NCBI GenBank assembly: GCA_046299555.1
Contig: JBKBHS010000001.1
Coordinates: 1,116,001-1,180,000, forward strand
DNA length: 64,000 bases
Origin: CALKJP01 sp046299555
GTDB lineage: Bacteria; Bacteroidota; Bacteroidia; JACCXN01
Direction of reading: 5' to 3'
Position 1 is the stretch's first letter, and each line of letters starts with the position of its first letter. Made by a program: the position numbers and the translations under genes. Shown here piece after piece: positions 23,031 to 32,648 of the stretch. The notes under the pieces were generated by a model, which made no database searches, was not told where the DNA came from, and worked only from the letters and a program-made list of their open reading frames with translations.

Positions 23031-23936
23031 ATGTCCGGAAAAATTATACCCTCTGTGCAAAATAATTCTGATCAAGCAGAAAAGTCTTTAGAAGTTAAAA
23101 CTAAAAAACCGCATTGGCTTCGAGTAAAGTTACCGACTGGCGAAGAATATGCAAAAGTTAGAAAACTTGTTGATGAACATAAACTACACACCATTTGTGA
23201 GAGCGGTAATTGTCCAAACATGGGAGAATGTTGGGGGGCAGGAACAGCTACTTTTATGATTTTAGGTAATATTTGCACCCGTTCATGCCAGTTTTGTGCC
23301 GTAGCTACCGGAAGACCAAAAGCTGTTGATAAAGGCGAACCCGATAGAGTGGCAAATTCGGTAAAATTAATGGGTGTAAAGCATTGTGTAATTACCTCTG
23401 TTGACAGAGATGATTTAAAAGATGGAGGTTCTGAAATATGGGTAGAAACCATAAAAGCTATTCGTAGAGAATGTCCTGGAACTACCATAGAAACATTAAT
23501 ACCCGATTTTAAAGGCGATTGGAATAATTTACAACGTATTATAGATGTTGCTCCTGAAATAGTATCACACAATATTGAAACAGTAAAACGATTAACACGC
23601 CAAGTTAGAGTACAAGCAAAGTATGAGCGCAGTTTAGAAGTTTTAAAGCGCTTAAGCGATGCTGGTTTAAAAACCAAATCAGGATTAATGTTGGGTTTGG
23701 GCGAAACGGATGAAGAAATATTAGAAACAATGGACGACTTAAGAGCTTCGGGAGTAATGATACTTACATTAGGACAGTATTTGCAACCAACTCCCAAACA
23801 TTTACCGGTAGCCGAATTTGTAACTCCTGAAAAATTTGATGAATTAAAACAAATTGCGCTTAATAAAGGCTTTAAATATGTAGAAAGCGGTCCTTTAGTA
23901 CGTTCATCTTATCATGCAGAAAAACATTTAATTTAA
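23031..23936 (+). CDS. lipA: lipoyl synthase
   Basis: 301-residue radical SAM enzyme that inserts two sulfurs into octanoyl groups on lipoyl domains of 2-oxo-acid dehydrogenases and the glycine cleavage H protein. The auxiliary iron-sulfur cluster is bound by C-x4-C-x5-C in CESGNCPNMGEC; the radical SAM cluster motif is CTRSCQFC. The C-terminal SSYHAEK motif with the Ser ligand is present. Length is typical. The gene follows the barrel-protein gene by 2 bp. No lipB or lplA lies within the window. Confidence 0.97.
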   Translation: MSGKIIPSVQNNSDQAEKSLEVKTKKPHWLRVKLPTGEEYAKVRKLVDEHKLHTICESGNCPNMGECWGAGTATFMILGNICTRSCQFCAVATGRPKAVDKGEPDRVANSVKLMGVKHCVITSVDRDDLKDGGSEIWVETIKAIRRECPGTTIETLIPDFKGDWNNLQRIIDVAPEIVSHNIETVKRLTRQVRVQAKYERSLEVLKRLSDAGLKTKSGLMLGLGETDEEILETMDDLRASGVMILTLGQYLQPTPKHLPVAEFVTPEKFDELKQIALNKGFKYVESGPLVRSSYHAEKHLI

Positions 23937-23971
23937 ACACATAATAATTTTTTTAATCATTATTTAATTAT

Positions 23972-23979
23972 TAAATTTG
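23972..23979 (+). promoter_or_regulatory. -7 promoter element of the T9SS Asp-box protein
   Basis: TAAATTTG, an exact TAnnTTTG match, 36 nt before the ATG at 24016. Confidence 0.5.
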
Positions 23980-24015
23980 TAGTTCATCGTTCAATAAAAA
24001 TAGAATTATTATAAA

Positions 24016-26907
24016 ATGAAAAAAACAAACATTTTTGCTTTTACAGGAATAGTTGCAGTAGCATCAATTTCTGTAATATCTTTAAGTTCATTTTTTAGTC
24101 CTTCCTATCAGCCTAGAGAAAAGGCGTATCAACCATTAAGCTATGTTAAAAAATCAGCTTTAGGAGCAGCAGAATATAATAGAATGCTAAGAGCGAATCC
24201 TCTTACCGGAGAAATTGATATAGAAGAGGTTTTGCGAGTTAGAGAGCAAGTAGAAGCTGCTTCAACAAGTAGTAGATCTGCAGGCTTAGACTTAGTTTGG
24301 CAAAGTTTAGGCCCTGATAACGTTGGCGGAAGAACCAGAGCATTTTTTATTAATCCCAATAATCCTTCCATTATGTTTGCAGCCGGTGTTTCGGGTGGCT
24401 TGTTTAAATCAACCAATGGGGGAGCAATATGGTATCCGGTTGACGATCAAATGGCCAACTTAGCAGTATCGTGGATGGCATTTGCAAGCGATGGTACCAT
24501 TTATTTAGCTACCGGTGAAGGTTTAGCACAAGCCCAGCAAAATGGAGCAAACTTCAACTCAGGAGCAATAGGTGGGGGAATTTTTAAATCAACGGATGGT
24601 GGAAATACCTTTACCTTACTTACATCAACTAAGCCTACCCCTAATTCTACTGGAGCTAATTTTGCAATAACAAATTCCATTGCAGTAGATCCAAATAATC
24701 CAAACAGAGTATATGCCGGAACATCTTTAGGTTTAAGAGTTAGTGAAGATGGCGGGCAAACATGGTCGAGTAATTATATAGTAAACTCCAACAATATACC
24801 TATTAGTGGTGTAGTTAGAGATATTGCAGTTGCTAAAGATGGTACAGTGGCAGTTTCATTAAACAATAGATGTTATGTTTCGCCAAATGGAGATGCAGGT
24901 ACCTTTACTGCAACCAGTTTAAGCATAACAGGTTTTAGTGCACGATTAGAACTTGGTATAGCTCCCAATAATTCAAATATAATTTATGCTGCCTTAGCTA
25001 ATGGAAGCGGACAATTAGCAAGTGTACAATATTCTTCTGATAAGGGACAGACTTGGACTTCCATTGGAAATGGCCTACCGGGAGTTTTTGATCCATTTGG
25101 TTCAAACGGACAAGGTTGGTATGATAATATCATTGAGGTTAATCCTTATGATGATGGAGATGTAATATTTGGAGGTGTTGAATTATGGCGTTGGAAAAGA
25201 GTTTCAACCAATCCTGTTTCAGGACAATGGACACGTATAGCATTTGAATTTCCTGATTCACCACAAAATCCATTTTATGTTCATTCTGATAAACATAATG
25301 TACAATGGCATCCAACTAATCAAAATACCATATATGTTACAACAGATGGTGGTGTAAGCATGTCGCCTAATAATGGTCAAACATGGATTACTTTAAATAA
25401 AAATTATGTAACCACTCAATTCTATGGCTTTGCTTTTTCAGGAATTGGCGAAATTTTAGGAGGTACCCAAGATAACGGAAGTCAATACATTGATTATTCT
25501 AATGGCTTATCTGCAAAAGAAATTACCGGTGGTGATGGAGGACATTGCGCAATTTCACAATTAGATAATAGAATTATTTTTACAACGATATATTATGGAA
25601 GTGTTTATCGTTCAAACGATAAAGGAAATTCAACCATTAATGATTTTTCACCTTCAAATACAGTTAGTGGTACTTTAAATGCATCGTTTGTAACCCCAAT
25701 TCGCTTATGGGAATCTAAAAATGATCCATTAAGTACCGATTCAATTTGGTTTAAAAATACAACCAATTCTAATATTCCTGCAGGTGCAACAGTTACATTG
25801 CTAAGTAATACAGCTTCATATCCATTTCAGTATACTTTAAATGCTTTATTAACACCCGGAGATTCTATCAGAGTAAAAGATCCAGTACAGGCAAGATTTG
25901 TAATGGGAGCAAGCAATAGTGTATGGTTAAGCAGAAGAGCTTTAGATTTTGGAGCTAATCCTTCGTGGATAAAAATAGCAAACATAAGTGGTACTGCTCA
26001 ACATTTGGCATTTAGCAAAGATGGCAATACATTGTGGGTAGGTACACAAGGAGGTGCATTGTACAGAATTACCGGATTAGCCAATTTAAAAGATTCTATG
26101 GCAACAGCTAATGTTAGCGATGCACCTGCATCTGTTGTTACAACACAACAAATTACTATACCTTCCAACTCGAGACCTGTAACCGATATAGCTGTAGATC
26201 CAAATAATCCGGCTCATGTAATTGTAACTTTAGGCGGGTATGGTTCAACACAACCATACATAATACGCTCAACCAACGCTACATCGCCTACTCCAACTTT
26301 TAGTGGAACAGGTTTACATGGTACCGGAACAAATGCTTTACCTCAAATGCCTATTTATTCATGTGTTATAGATCAAGCTGACGGGAAACGAATTATTTTA
26401 GGTACTGAATATGGAATTTGGACATGTAATGATATAACTGCTGCAACCAAAGTATGGACAAGAAATACCAATGGTATTCCAAATGTGCCAATTCATATGG
26501 TGCGTCAGCAAGATTGGACTAACAACTGGCCACATATCACTAATCAAGGTGTAATATATGCAGCTACACATGGTAGAGGTTTCTTTAAAACAAATACTTT
26601 AGCTGCTCCAACAACAGGAGTAAATGAGGTAGCAAAAACTGAACTTGTAAATGGTTTTACTGCTTATCCTAACCCTGTAAATGCAATGGGTAAATTAAAT
26701 ATTGAACTTGCAAATAACATTGATAAAGCAGAAGTTAAATTCTTTAATATTGATGGTAAGCAGGTAAAAAATATACCACTCAATAATTTAAGAGCTGGTA
26801 ACAATACTGTTGATTACACAGTAAATGAATTACCAACGGGAACTTATTTTGTAAGATTTGAAGGCGCCAATGTGGTTAAAACTACTAAATTGGTAGTAGT
26901 TAAATAA
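24016..26907 (+). CDS. T9SS-secreted protein with Asp-box (BNR/sortilin-like) propeller repeats
   Basis: 963-residue exported protein. The N-terminal signal anchor MKKTNIFAFTGIVAVASISV is followed by a propeller-like region with at least five Asp-box turns (STNGGAIW, STDGGNTF, SEDGGQTW, SSDKGQTW, SPNNGQTW), as in sialidases, sortilins and xyloglucanases; no sialidase catalytic set was recognised. The last 85 residues form a type A T9SS sorting domain: AYPNPV, VKFFNIDGKQV, LPTGTYFVRF and the terminal TTKLVVVK. It is probably exported and anchored to or released from the cell surface. Its ligand is unknown. Monocistronic, ending at a strong terminator. Confidence 0.9.
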   Translation: MKKTNIFAFTGIVAVASISVISLSSFFSPSYQPREKAYQPLSYVKKSALGAAEYNRMLRANPLTGEIDIEEVLRVREQVEAASTSSRSAGLDLVWQSLGPDNVGGRTRAFFINPNNPSIMFAAGVSGGLFKSTNGGAIWYPVDDQMANLAVSWMAFASDGTIYLATGEGLAQAQQNGANFNSGAIGGGIFKSTDGGNTFTLLTSTKPTPNSTGANFAITNSIAVDPNNPNRVYAGTSLGLRVSEDGGQTWSSNYIVNSNNIPISGVVRDIAVAKDGTVAVSLNNRCYVSPNGDAGTFTATSLSITGFSARLELGIAPNNSNIIYAALANGSGQLASVQYSSDKGQTWTSIGNGLPGVFDPFGSNGQGWYDNIIEVNPYDDGDVIFGGVELWRWKRVSTNPVSGQWTRIAFEFPDSPQNPFYVHSDKHNVQWHPTNQNTIYVTTDGGVSMSPNNGQTWITLNKNYVTTQFYGFAFSGIGEILGGTQDNGSQYIDYSNGLSAKEITGGDGGHCAISQLDNRIIFTTIYYGSVYRSNDKGNSTINDFSPSNTVSGTLNASFVTPIRLWESKNDPLSTDSIWFKNTTNSNIPAGATVTLLSNTASYPFQYTLNALLTPGDSIRVKDPVQARFVMGASNSVWLSRRALDFGANPSWIKIANISGTAQHLAFSKDGNTLWVGTQGGALYRITGLANLKDSMATANVSDAPASVVTTQQITIPSNSRPVTDIAVDPNNPAHVIVTLGGYGSTQPYIIRSTNATSPTPTFSGTGLHGTGTNALPQMPIYSCVIDQADGKRIILGTEYGIWTCNDITAATKVWTRNTNGIPNVPIHMVRQQDWTNNWPHITNQGVIYAATHGRGFFKTNTLAAPTTGVNEVAKTELVNGFTAYPNPVNAMGKLNIELANNIDKAEVKFFNIDGKQVKNIPLNNLRAGNNTVDYTVNELPTGTYFVRFEGANVVKTTKLVVVK

Positions 26908-26933
26908 TTTTAAATTTCATTAATATTTAATAG

Positions 26934-26965
26934 ACCCCGCCTCTAAAGCGGGGTTTATTTTTTTT
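26934..26965 (+). terminator. intrinsic terminator after the T9SS Asp-box gene
   Basis: ACCCCGC (26934-26940) pairs with GCGGGGT (26948-26954) around a CTCTAAA loop, followed by TTATTTTTTTT. The U-tract runs into the -7 element of gap. Confidence 0.9.
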
Positions 26966-26972
26966 ATTTTTG
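26965..26972 (+). promoter_or_regulatory. -7 promoter element of gap
   Basis: TATTTTTG, an exact TAnnTTTG match lying in the T-tract of the preceding terminator. The predicted leader is about 20 nt. Confidence 0.5.
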
Positions 26973-26995
26973 TTCAAAATCAAATACTATTTTCT

Positions 26996-28000
26996 ATGTC
27001 AAAAAAGAATGTTGTTATTAATGGTTTTGGTAGAATTGGAAGAGTAACACTCCGAATTCTTCTTAACCATACCGATAAATTTAATATTGTAGCAATAAAT
27101 GATTTAACCGACAGTAAAACATTGGCTCATTTATTTAAATACGATTCTGTTCATGGCTCTTTTAATGGAACAGTAAGCCATACAGAAAATAGTATTATAA
27201 TAAATGGAATTGAAATAAAATGTTTTGCTGAAAAAGATCCTTCTGTTTTACCGTGGAACAATTTAAATATTGATTATGTTTTAGAATGTACAGGATTATT
27301 TTTATCAAAAGATAAAGCAAGTTTACATTTGAAAGCCGGTGCTAAAAAAGTTATAATTTCAGCTCCGGCAAAAGATGATGATATTAAATCGGTTGTAATG
27401 GGAGTAAATGATAATATTTTAAATAATAATGATATTATCATTTCAAATGCATCGTGCACAACCAACTGTGCTGCGCCAATGGTTAAAGTGCTTTTAGATA
27501 AGTTTAATATGGAATCATGTTTCATTAGTACAGTACACTCATATACCGGTGATCAGCGTTTACACGATTCTCCTCACAAAGATTTAAGGAGAGCCAGAGC
27601 TGCTGCATTATCAATTATTCCTACAAGTACCGGAGCTGCAAAAGCTATTACTAAAATTTTTCCGCACATGGAAGGTAAAATGGGTGGTGCAGGAATTAGA
27701 GTTCCAGTACCTAATGGTTCATTAACGGATATGACTTGTATAATTAATGGTACAACATCGGTTGAAGAGGTTAATGAAGCATTTAAAATAGCTGCAAATT
27801 CATCTTTAAAAGGAATTTTGCAATATACAGAAGATCCGATAGTTTCGTCTGATATAGTTGGAAATCCTCATTCCTGTATTTTTGATCCTGAACTTACCTC
27901 TGTTATTGGTAATATGGTAAAAGTAGTCGGATGGTATGATAATGAATATGGATATTCTAATCGTTTAGTAGATTTATTAATTAAACTTAATACTTTGTAA
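26996..28000 (+). CDS. gap: glyceraldehyde-3-phosphate dehydrogenase, type I
   Basis: 334-residue glycolytic/gluconeogenic enzyme oxidising glyceraldehyde 3-phosphate to 1,3-bisphosphoglycerate with NAD(P). The Rossmann motif is INGFGRIGR at the N-terminus. The catalytic Cys is in SNASCTTNCAAP (about residue 154), and the base His is in STVHSYTGDQRLHD. The phosphate-binding region is RRARAAALSIIPTSTGAAKA and the C-terminus has WYDNEYGYSNR. Length is normal. Monocistronic, convergent with the paraoxonase-like gene, whose stop is one base away. Confidence 0.96.
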   Translation: MSKKNVVINGFGRIGRVTLRILLNHTDKFNIVAINDLTDSKTLAHLFKYDSVHGSFNGTVSHTENSIIINGIEIKCFAEKDPSVLPWNNLNIDYVLECTGLFLSKDKASLHLKAGAKKVIISAPAKDDDIKSVVMGVNDNILNNNDIIISNASCTTNCAAPMVKVLLDKFNMESCFISTVHSYTGDQRLHDSPHKDLRRARAAALSIIPTSTGAAKAITKIFPHMEGKMGGAGIRVPVPNGSLTDMTCIINGTTSVEEVNEAFKIAANSSLKGILQYTEDPIVSSDIVGNPHSCIFDPELTSVIGNMVKVVGWYDNEYGYSNRLVDLLIKLNTL

Positions 28001-28001
28001 A

Positions 28002-29006
28002 CTATAAATCTTCGTTAAGTTTTACTTTTAATAGAAAATCATCAAACACTTGCGATATATATATATTTCCATTGTAAATAAGTGCAGTAGAAGCTGCACT
28101 TATTTTTTTACCATTGTCTGAAAACAGAATTTTACATTCTCCTGTTTTTCTATTAATAGCATATACATTAGATGGAGATTTATTTTTACTATTTGAGGCA
28201 TGTTTAATAAATTTTAAAAAATTTGAATGAGCAGTTATTATTAACCAATCATTGTAAATTGAAATATTGTCCATGCCCTTTATTGGAGCAAGGTTTTTTA
28301 TTTTCAATAAAGTACCGTTAGCAAGAATTTTATATTTATTTAGTTCTTTTAATTGTGTAGTGGATATATAAACTATACTGTCGAGAACTAAAATTCCGTT
28401 GGCAAAAGCAAGCTTTTGAGCGGCAATTTTGGTTTCTCCATTCAACTGTGTTTGCATATATATAATAGTAGAATTTCGTTTAGCAAAAATTTTTTCTAAA
28501 TTATTGTTTCGTTTTTTAGCATCATTTGTAATGTAAAATGAACCGTCAGAAGCTATGCCGATATCATTTGGAGAAACTATTAAAGGATGTGTATAGGTTT
28601 GTATATATACTAAACTATTTTCATAAACTTTGTAAGTAATAACTTCTTGTTTGTTTTCATTGTCATTGTGAGATATTACATATAACCAAACCTCATCTCC
28701 GATTTTACGAATATCTATGCCATGTGGATTAAAGTATTTAGTTGAATCATTTATTCTTTTTAAAATACTTGTTTCTCCTGAAGTTAAATCATATTGCATT
28801 ATTTCAGAAAATGTTTTTTCATTTTTTCTACGTGAATTGCATGATATAATTAATCTTGCTTGAGTAAAAAAAGTATCTAAAACCATATCTTCCGGACCTG
28901 GGGCAATAGTAATTTTTTCGATTGATGTTGGAACAACAGTTGACGTTGAAATTGATTTACATGAAAATAAAACTAAAGTAATTACTATGTATATAATTAT
29001 TTTCAT
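28002..29006 (-). CDS. paraoxonase/arylesterase-like beta-propeller lipoprotein
   Basis: 334 residues with a lipoprotein leader, MKIIIYIVITLVLFSC (lipobox LFSC). The body looks like a six-bladed propeller of the serum paraoxonase/SMP-30 type: GPEDMVLD near the start, NPHGIDI (Ca/His site region), SPNDIGIASDGSFYITND (Asn-Asp metal-ligand motif) and a late NVYAINRKTGE strand. These match paraoxonase-type calcium-dependent esterase/lactonase motifs, but the exact reaction cannot be inferred. Its start overlaps the stop of the ABC transporter gene by one base, suggesting one transcript with truA and the exporter. Confidence 0.72.
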   Translation of the reverse strand: MKIIIYIVITLVLFSCKSISTSTVVPTSIEKITIAPGPEDMVLDTFFTQARLIISCNSRRKNEKTFSEIMQYDLTSGETSILKRINDSTKYFNPHGIDIRKIGDEVWLYVISHNDNENKQEVITYKVYENSLVYIQTYTHPLIVSPNDIGIASDGSFYITNDAKKRNNNLEKIFAKRNSTIIYMQTQLNGETKIAAQKLAFANGILVLDSIVYISTTQLKELNKYKILANGTLLKIKNLAPIKGMDNISIYNDWLIITAHSNFLKFIKHASNSKNKSPSNVYAINRKTGECKILFSDNGKKISAASTALIYNGNIYISQVFDDFLLKVKLNEDL

Positions 29007-30766
29007 TAATTAAAATTATTCCCATTAAACTGTAATTCAAACAAGCGTTTGTATTTTCCATTTTGCTTAAGTAATTCCTGATGCGAACCTTGCTCAATTA
29101 CTTCGCCTTGATCGAGTACAATTATTTTATCAACTTTTTGAATGGTAGCCAAACGATGAGCAATAATAATAGAAGTTCTATTCTCGGTAAGTTTATTTGT
29201 AGCTTGTTGAATGAGCTGTTCAGTTTCTGTATCTACCGAAGAGGTAGCCTCATCTAAAACTAAAATTTTAGGATTTTGAACATAAGCTCTTATAAAGGCA
29301 ATTAATTGTCTTTGACCAACCGATAACATACTTCCTCGTTCCATAACGTTAAAATCATAATTTCCCGGAAGATTCATAATAAAATTGTGAGCTCCAACAG
29401 TTTTAGCTGCTTCAATAATTTCTTCTCTGGTAATTTTAGGGTCGTTTAAACTAATATTATTGGCAATGGTATCTGAAAATAGAAAAACATCTTGTAATAC
29501 AAAGGCAATGTTTTTTCTTATTGAACTTATTTCGTACTCTCTTAAATCATGGTCATCAACTAATATTTTACCTTTTTGGTATTCATAATATCTACCAAAA
29601 AGATTTATAACTGAAGTTTTTCCCGCTCCGGTAGGACCAACTAATGCAAGGCTTTTCCCTTCTGGAATAGAGAAAGAAACGTTTTTTAAAACCCAATCAT
29701 CATTATTATATGCAAACCATACATTTTGAAAATCAATATTTCCTTTTACATTATCCATTTTTAATCTTCCGGTGTTTTTAATTGATTCATGGGTATTTAA
29801 TATTTTAAAAACACGATCACCGGCTACCATTCCCATTTGAAGTGTATTAAATTTATCTGCTAATTCGCGTATGGGTCTAAAAAGCATGTGTATATAAAGA
29901 ATAAAGGCTATTAAAGTTCCTAAGCTAACTTCGTTTTTTATAACACTTCCTGCTCCCCACCATACAAGTAATCCTATAGAAGCTGCTAATAACAATTCAA
30001 CAATTGGGAAAAATATTGAATAATACCAAATAGAATCTATATTGGCATCGCGATGTTTTGCATTGATGGCTTTAAATTTTTCGAATTCTATTTCTTCGCG
30101 ATTAAATATTTGTACTACACTCATTCCACTTATATGTTCTTGAACAAATGAATTTAGTTGGGCAATTTGCGTACGCACATCTTGAAAAGCTTTTTTGATG
30201 GATTTTTGAAACCACGAGGTAGCCCAAAATAGTATGGGTAAAACAGAAAGGCTTACCAAAGTAAGTTTTACATCGGCATAAAGCATAAAAATTATAACAG
30301 CTAATATTTTTAGCAAATCGCCAATCATTACTAAAAGCCCTTCCGAGAAAATATCGGCTATGGCTTCTATATCTGAAATTACACGAGTTACAAGAGTTCC
30401 AATTGGAGTATTATCAAAATACTTTAATCGAAAATTTAAAATGTGACGAAACAGATTTATTCTTAAATCTTTAATTACGTTTTGCCCTAACCAATTAGTA
30501 TAATAGGTATAAAAAAATTGAATAATTGATTCGAGTATGAGTAATGAAATCATAAGCAAAACCATGATGAATAGTTGTTTTGCATTTGGTATTGCCACAT
30601 AATTATCAATGGTATATTGTATAAGCCATGGCCTTAATGGCGATAATATGGCAAGTAATATTGTGCTGATAATAGTTAATATAAAAACTATTTTATAGGG
30701 TTTTGTGTAAGCTAAAACCCTTTTTAAAAGATTAAAATCAAAAGCTTTTCCGCTTATGTTAGACAT
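29006..30766 (-). CDS. ABC exporter (fused membrane and ATPase domains, MsbA/BmrA type)
   Basis: 586-residue half-transporter expected to work as a dimer in the inner membrane. Six transmembrane helices span residues 20-310. The C-terminal ATPase domain has Walker A GPTGAGKTS, the Q-loop in FVLQDVFLF, signature LSVGQRQ, Walker B ILVLDEATSSVD and the H-loop IIAHRLATI. The domain order and length fit lipid/multidrug exporters such as MsbA; the substrate is not determinable. The start overlaps the end of truA by 8 bp and the stop overlaps the start of the paraoxonase-like gene by 1 bp. Confidence 0.92.
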   Translation of the reverse strand: MSNISGKAFDFNLLKRVLAYTKPYKIVFILTIISTILLAILSPLRPWLIQYTIDNYVAIPNAKQLFIMVLLMISLLILESIIQFFYTYYTNWLGQNVIKDLRINLFRHILNFRLKYFDNTPIGTLVTRVISDIEAIADIFSEGLLVMIGDLLKILAVIIFMLYADVKLTLVSLSVLPILFWATSWFQKSIKKAFQDVRTQIAQLNSFVQEHISGMSVVQIFNREEIEFEKFKAINAKHRDANIDSIWYYSIFFPIVELLLAASIGLLVWWGAGSVIKNEVSLGTLIAFILYIHMLFRPIRELADKFNTLQMGMVAGDRVFKILNTHESIKNTGRLKMDNVKGNIDFQNVWFAYNNDDWVLKNVSFSIPEGKSLALVGPTGAGKTSVINLFGRYYEYQKGKILVDDHDLREYEISSIRKNIAFVLQDVFLFSDTIANNISLNDPKITREEIIEAAKTVGAHNFIMNLPGNYDFNVMERGSMLSVGQRQLIAFIRAYVQNPKILVLDEATSSVDTETEQLIQQATNKLTENRTSIIIAHRLATIQKVDKIIVLDQGEVIEQGSHQELLKQNGKYKRLFELQFNGNNFN

Positions 30767-31511
30767 TAAATATAGTTTGTGGATAATTAACTTTAGTTAA
30801 AAATAGTGCATGTGCTGGAACGGAATTACCGGCATTACAACGATTTTTGCTTTCTATTACTTGTTTAAATTCTTCTAAATTCATATTTCTCTTTCCAACT
30901 TCAAGCAATGTGCCTACTATAGCCCTTACCATATTTCGTAAAAAACGATTGGCTCTAATTTCAAAAATTAATATGTGCTCTTTTATTGTCCAATTGGCTT
31001 GGTATATATGACAGATATAATTATTTACCTGTGTATTGGTTTTGCTAAATGCTTCAAAATCTTTGTAGCTTAACAAGATATGAGCAGCCTTGTTCATTAA
31101 TTCAATATCTAAATTTCCGTAATAATAATAAGCGCTTTCTGTTAGAAACGGATCTTTTTGAGTTGTGATATAATATTTATATGTTCTGTCTATTGCATCA
31201 AATCGAGCATTAGCATCGTTTTTAACTTTTATAATATTGTATATGGCAATATTTTGAGAAAGTATTTTATTTAGTTTAAAAATTAATTGAGGAATATCTG
31301 AAACAATTTTATTGCTATCAAAATGTGCATAATATTCTGTTGCATGTACTCCTGTATCGGTTCTGCCGCATCCTACTGTTTCAATAGTTTGGTTTAAAAG
31401 TAAAGAAAGGGATTTATTTAACTCTGCTTGAACGCTGTGGGCATTGTCTTGTACTTGCCAACCGTGATAGTTTGTTCCCTTAAAAGCTAGTTTTATAAAA
31501 TATCGTTGCAT
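30759..31511 (-). CDS. truA: tRNA pseudouridine synthase A
   Basis: 250-residue enzyme isomerising uridines 38-40 in the anticodon stem-loop of many tRNAs. The catalytic Asp is in GRTDTGVHA (about residues 48-56). IAFKGTNYHGWQVQ-type N-terminal strand, IDRTYKYYI and FLRNMVRAIVGTLLEVGK are family motifs. Length is typical. It heads an overlapping run with the ABC exporter. The promoter -7 element is 11 bp upstream, directly at the foot of the preceding gene's terminator. Confidence 0.95.
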   Translation of the reverse strand: MQRYFIKLAFKGTNYHGWQVQDNAHSVQAELNKSLSLLLNQTIETVGCGRTDTGVHATEYYAHFDSNKIVSDIPQLIFKLNKILSQNIAIYNIIKVKNDANARFDAIDRTYKYYITTQKDPFLTESAYYYYGNLDIELMNKAAHILLSYKDFEAFSKTNTQVNNYICHIYQANWTIKEHILIFEIRANRFLRNMVRAIVGTLLEVGKRNMNLEEFKQVIESKNRCNAGNSVPAHALFLTKVNYPQTIFNV

Positions 31512-31521
31512 GATTTGTGTG

Positions 31522-31529
31522 CAAAAGTA
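31522..31529 (-). promoter_or_regulatory. -7 promoter element of truA
   Basis: The minus strand reads TACTTTTG, an exact TAnnTTTG match embedded in the U-tract of the upstream terminator. The predicted leader is about 7 nt. Confidence 0.55.
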
Positions 31530-31560
31530 AAAAAATAAAGCCGATGAATTTTCATCGGCT
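31525..31560 (-). terminator. intrinsic terminator of the DUF6089 gene
   Basis: On the minus strand AGCCGATGAA (31560-31551) pairs perfectly with TTCATCGGCT (31548-31539), followed by TTATTTTTTTA. It separates the DUF6089 gene from truA. Confidence 0.88.
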
Positions 31561-31584
31561 CTATTTGAAGAGTTTAATTAGTTA

Positions 31585-32523
31585 TTAGAATTTTGCTCTC
31601 GAACCTCTTTTCTTTAATCTGTAAGAAGCGGTAATTGTAACAAATCCGTAAGAATCTTTGTCTTTAGGATCTCCACGTTGTAATCCGGCTCTGGTTCTAC
31701 CTGTTGCAGGATCATATTGAGCATCGGCAAATACACCCTTGCTTGGATCAGCCAAAGTTGCTGCTACAATTCCTCTTTCTTGTAAAATAACTTTATTATC
31801 ATAATAATTTCCACTTACATCATCTAAATAATCGGTAAATGTTTTACGCATTCCTACTTCTAAACCTATTTTCCAATCTCTGTTTACAGCATAACGTATA
31901 CCTAAACCGTAGGGAATTACAACTGTAACTCGTGAATATTTTCTTCCACCACCCGGTAAACCTTGACCTTCAGTACCTAATGGTTGTAAAGCAATCCAAT
32001 TACCATTGTATTGAGCTTTTGGATTGAAGTAGATTAAGCCAACACCACCAAATGCATAATAAGTTAAGCCTTTAGCTCTCATTCCCTTAGCACCTTTAAT
32101 ATTATATCGATGTCCTGATTGTTCTTGATTGAAATAATATTCGTAAAGTGCACTTAACTCTACTATTCTTGAGCGAAAATGAAGATTTCGGTTATTTCTA
32201 AATGGTTCTATAGTTAGATTGTCATCTCCTTTAAGAGTTCCTAAAAATAAAGAGCCTCTTACTTTTGAATAAGCTGAGACATTGTAGCGATAACCTGCCG
32301 TAAGAGTAGGTCGGGTTGTTGTAATTTCTAAGTCGCGAACAAAGTTGGTTCCTATTTGATTGGCACCGCCTAGTTCTCCTAAAAAGTAATTTGCTCCAAG
32401 TCCGAAATGAACTTCTTTGCGATATCTTTTCCATTGCTGTGCATGAGTATCAATAGTTAAAATGACTAATGCAATAGCCGGAAATAAAAATTTTAATTTG
32501 TTTTTCGAAGATATAATCCTCAT
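31585..32523 (-). CDS. DUF6089 family outer-membrane beta-barrel protein
   Basis: 312 residues. The signal peptide ends near DTHAQ. The body is barrel-like: VHFGLGANYFLGELGGANQIGT, RPTLTAGYRYNVS, KVRGSLFLG, ELSALYEYYF, YYAFGGVGLIYFNP, VVIPYGLGIRYAVNRDWKIGLEVGMRKTFTDYLDDVSG, and a C-terminal strand FVTITASYRLKK. This matches the DUF6089/PorG-like group of Bacteroidota barrels; members near T9SS genes have been linked to that system, but no T9SS core genes are adjacent here. Single gene with its own promoter and terminator. Confidence 0.82.
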   Translation of the reverse strand: MRIISSKNKLKFLFPAIALVILTIDTHAQQWKRYRKEVHFGLGANYFLGELGGANQIGTNFVRDLEITTTRPTLTAGYRYNVSAYSKVRGSLFLGTLKGDDNLTIEPFRNNRNLHFRSRIVELSALYEYYFNQEQSGHRYNIKGAKGMRAKGLTYYAFGGVGLIYFNPKAQYNGNWIALQPLGTEGQGLPGGGRKYSRVTVVIPYGLGIRYAVNRDWKIGLEVGMRKTFTDYLDDVSGNYYDNKVILQERGIVAATLADPSKGVFADAQYDPATGRTRAGLQRGDPKDKDSYGFVTITASYRLKKRGSRAKF

Positions 32524-32607
32524 TTTCTTCGTTTATTTTGTAATTAACTGATATTCAGTGAATGAATAATTTAAACCTTGTAAAATTATAAAAAAATACG
32601 AACCTGA

Positions 32608-32615
32608 CAAATTTA
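32608..32615 (-). promoter_or_regulatory. -7 promoter element of the DUF6089 gene
   Basis: The minus strand reads TAAATTTG, an exact TAnnTTTG match, giving a leader of about 80 nt. Confidence 0.45.
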
Positions 32616-32648
32616 ATTTATAAGAAAAAGGACTTAGTTAAGCGAATG

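Noticed and set aside
23072..23797. 241-codon frame opposite lipA
   Set aside because: Antisense shadow of an intact lipA gene, without a recognisable domain.
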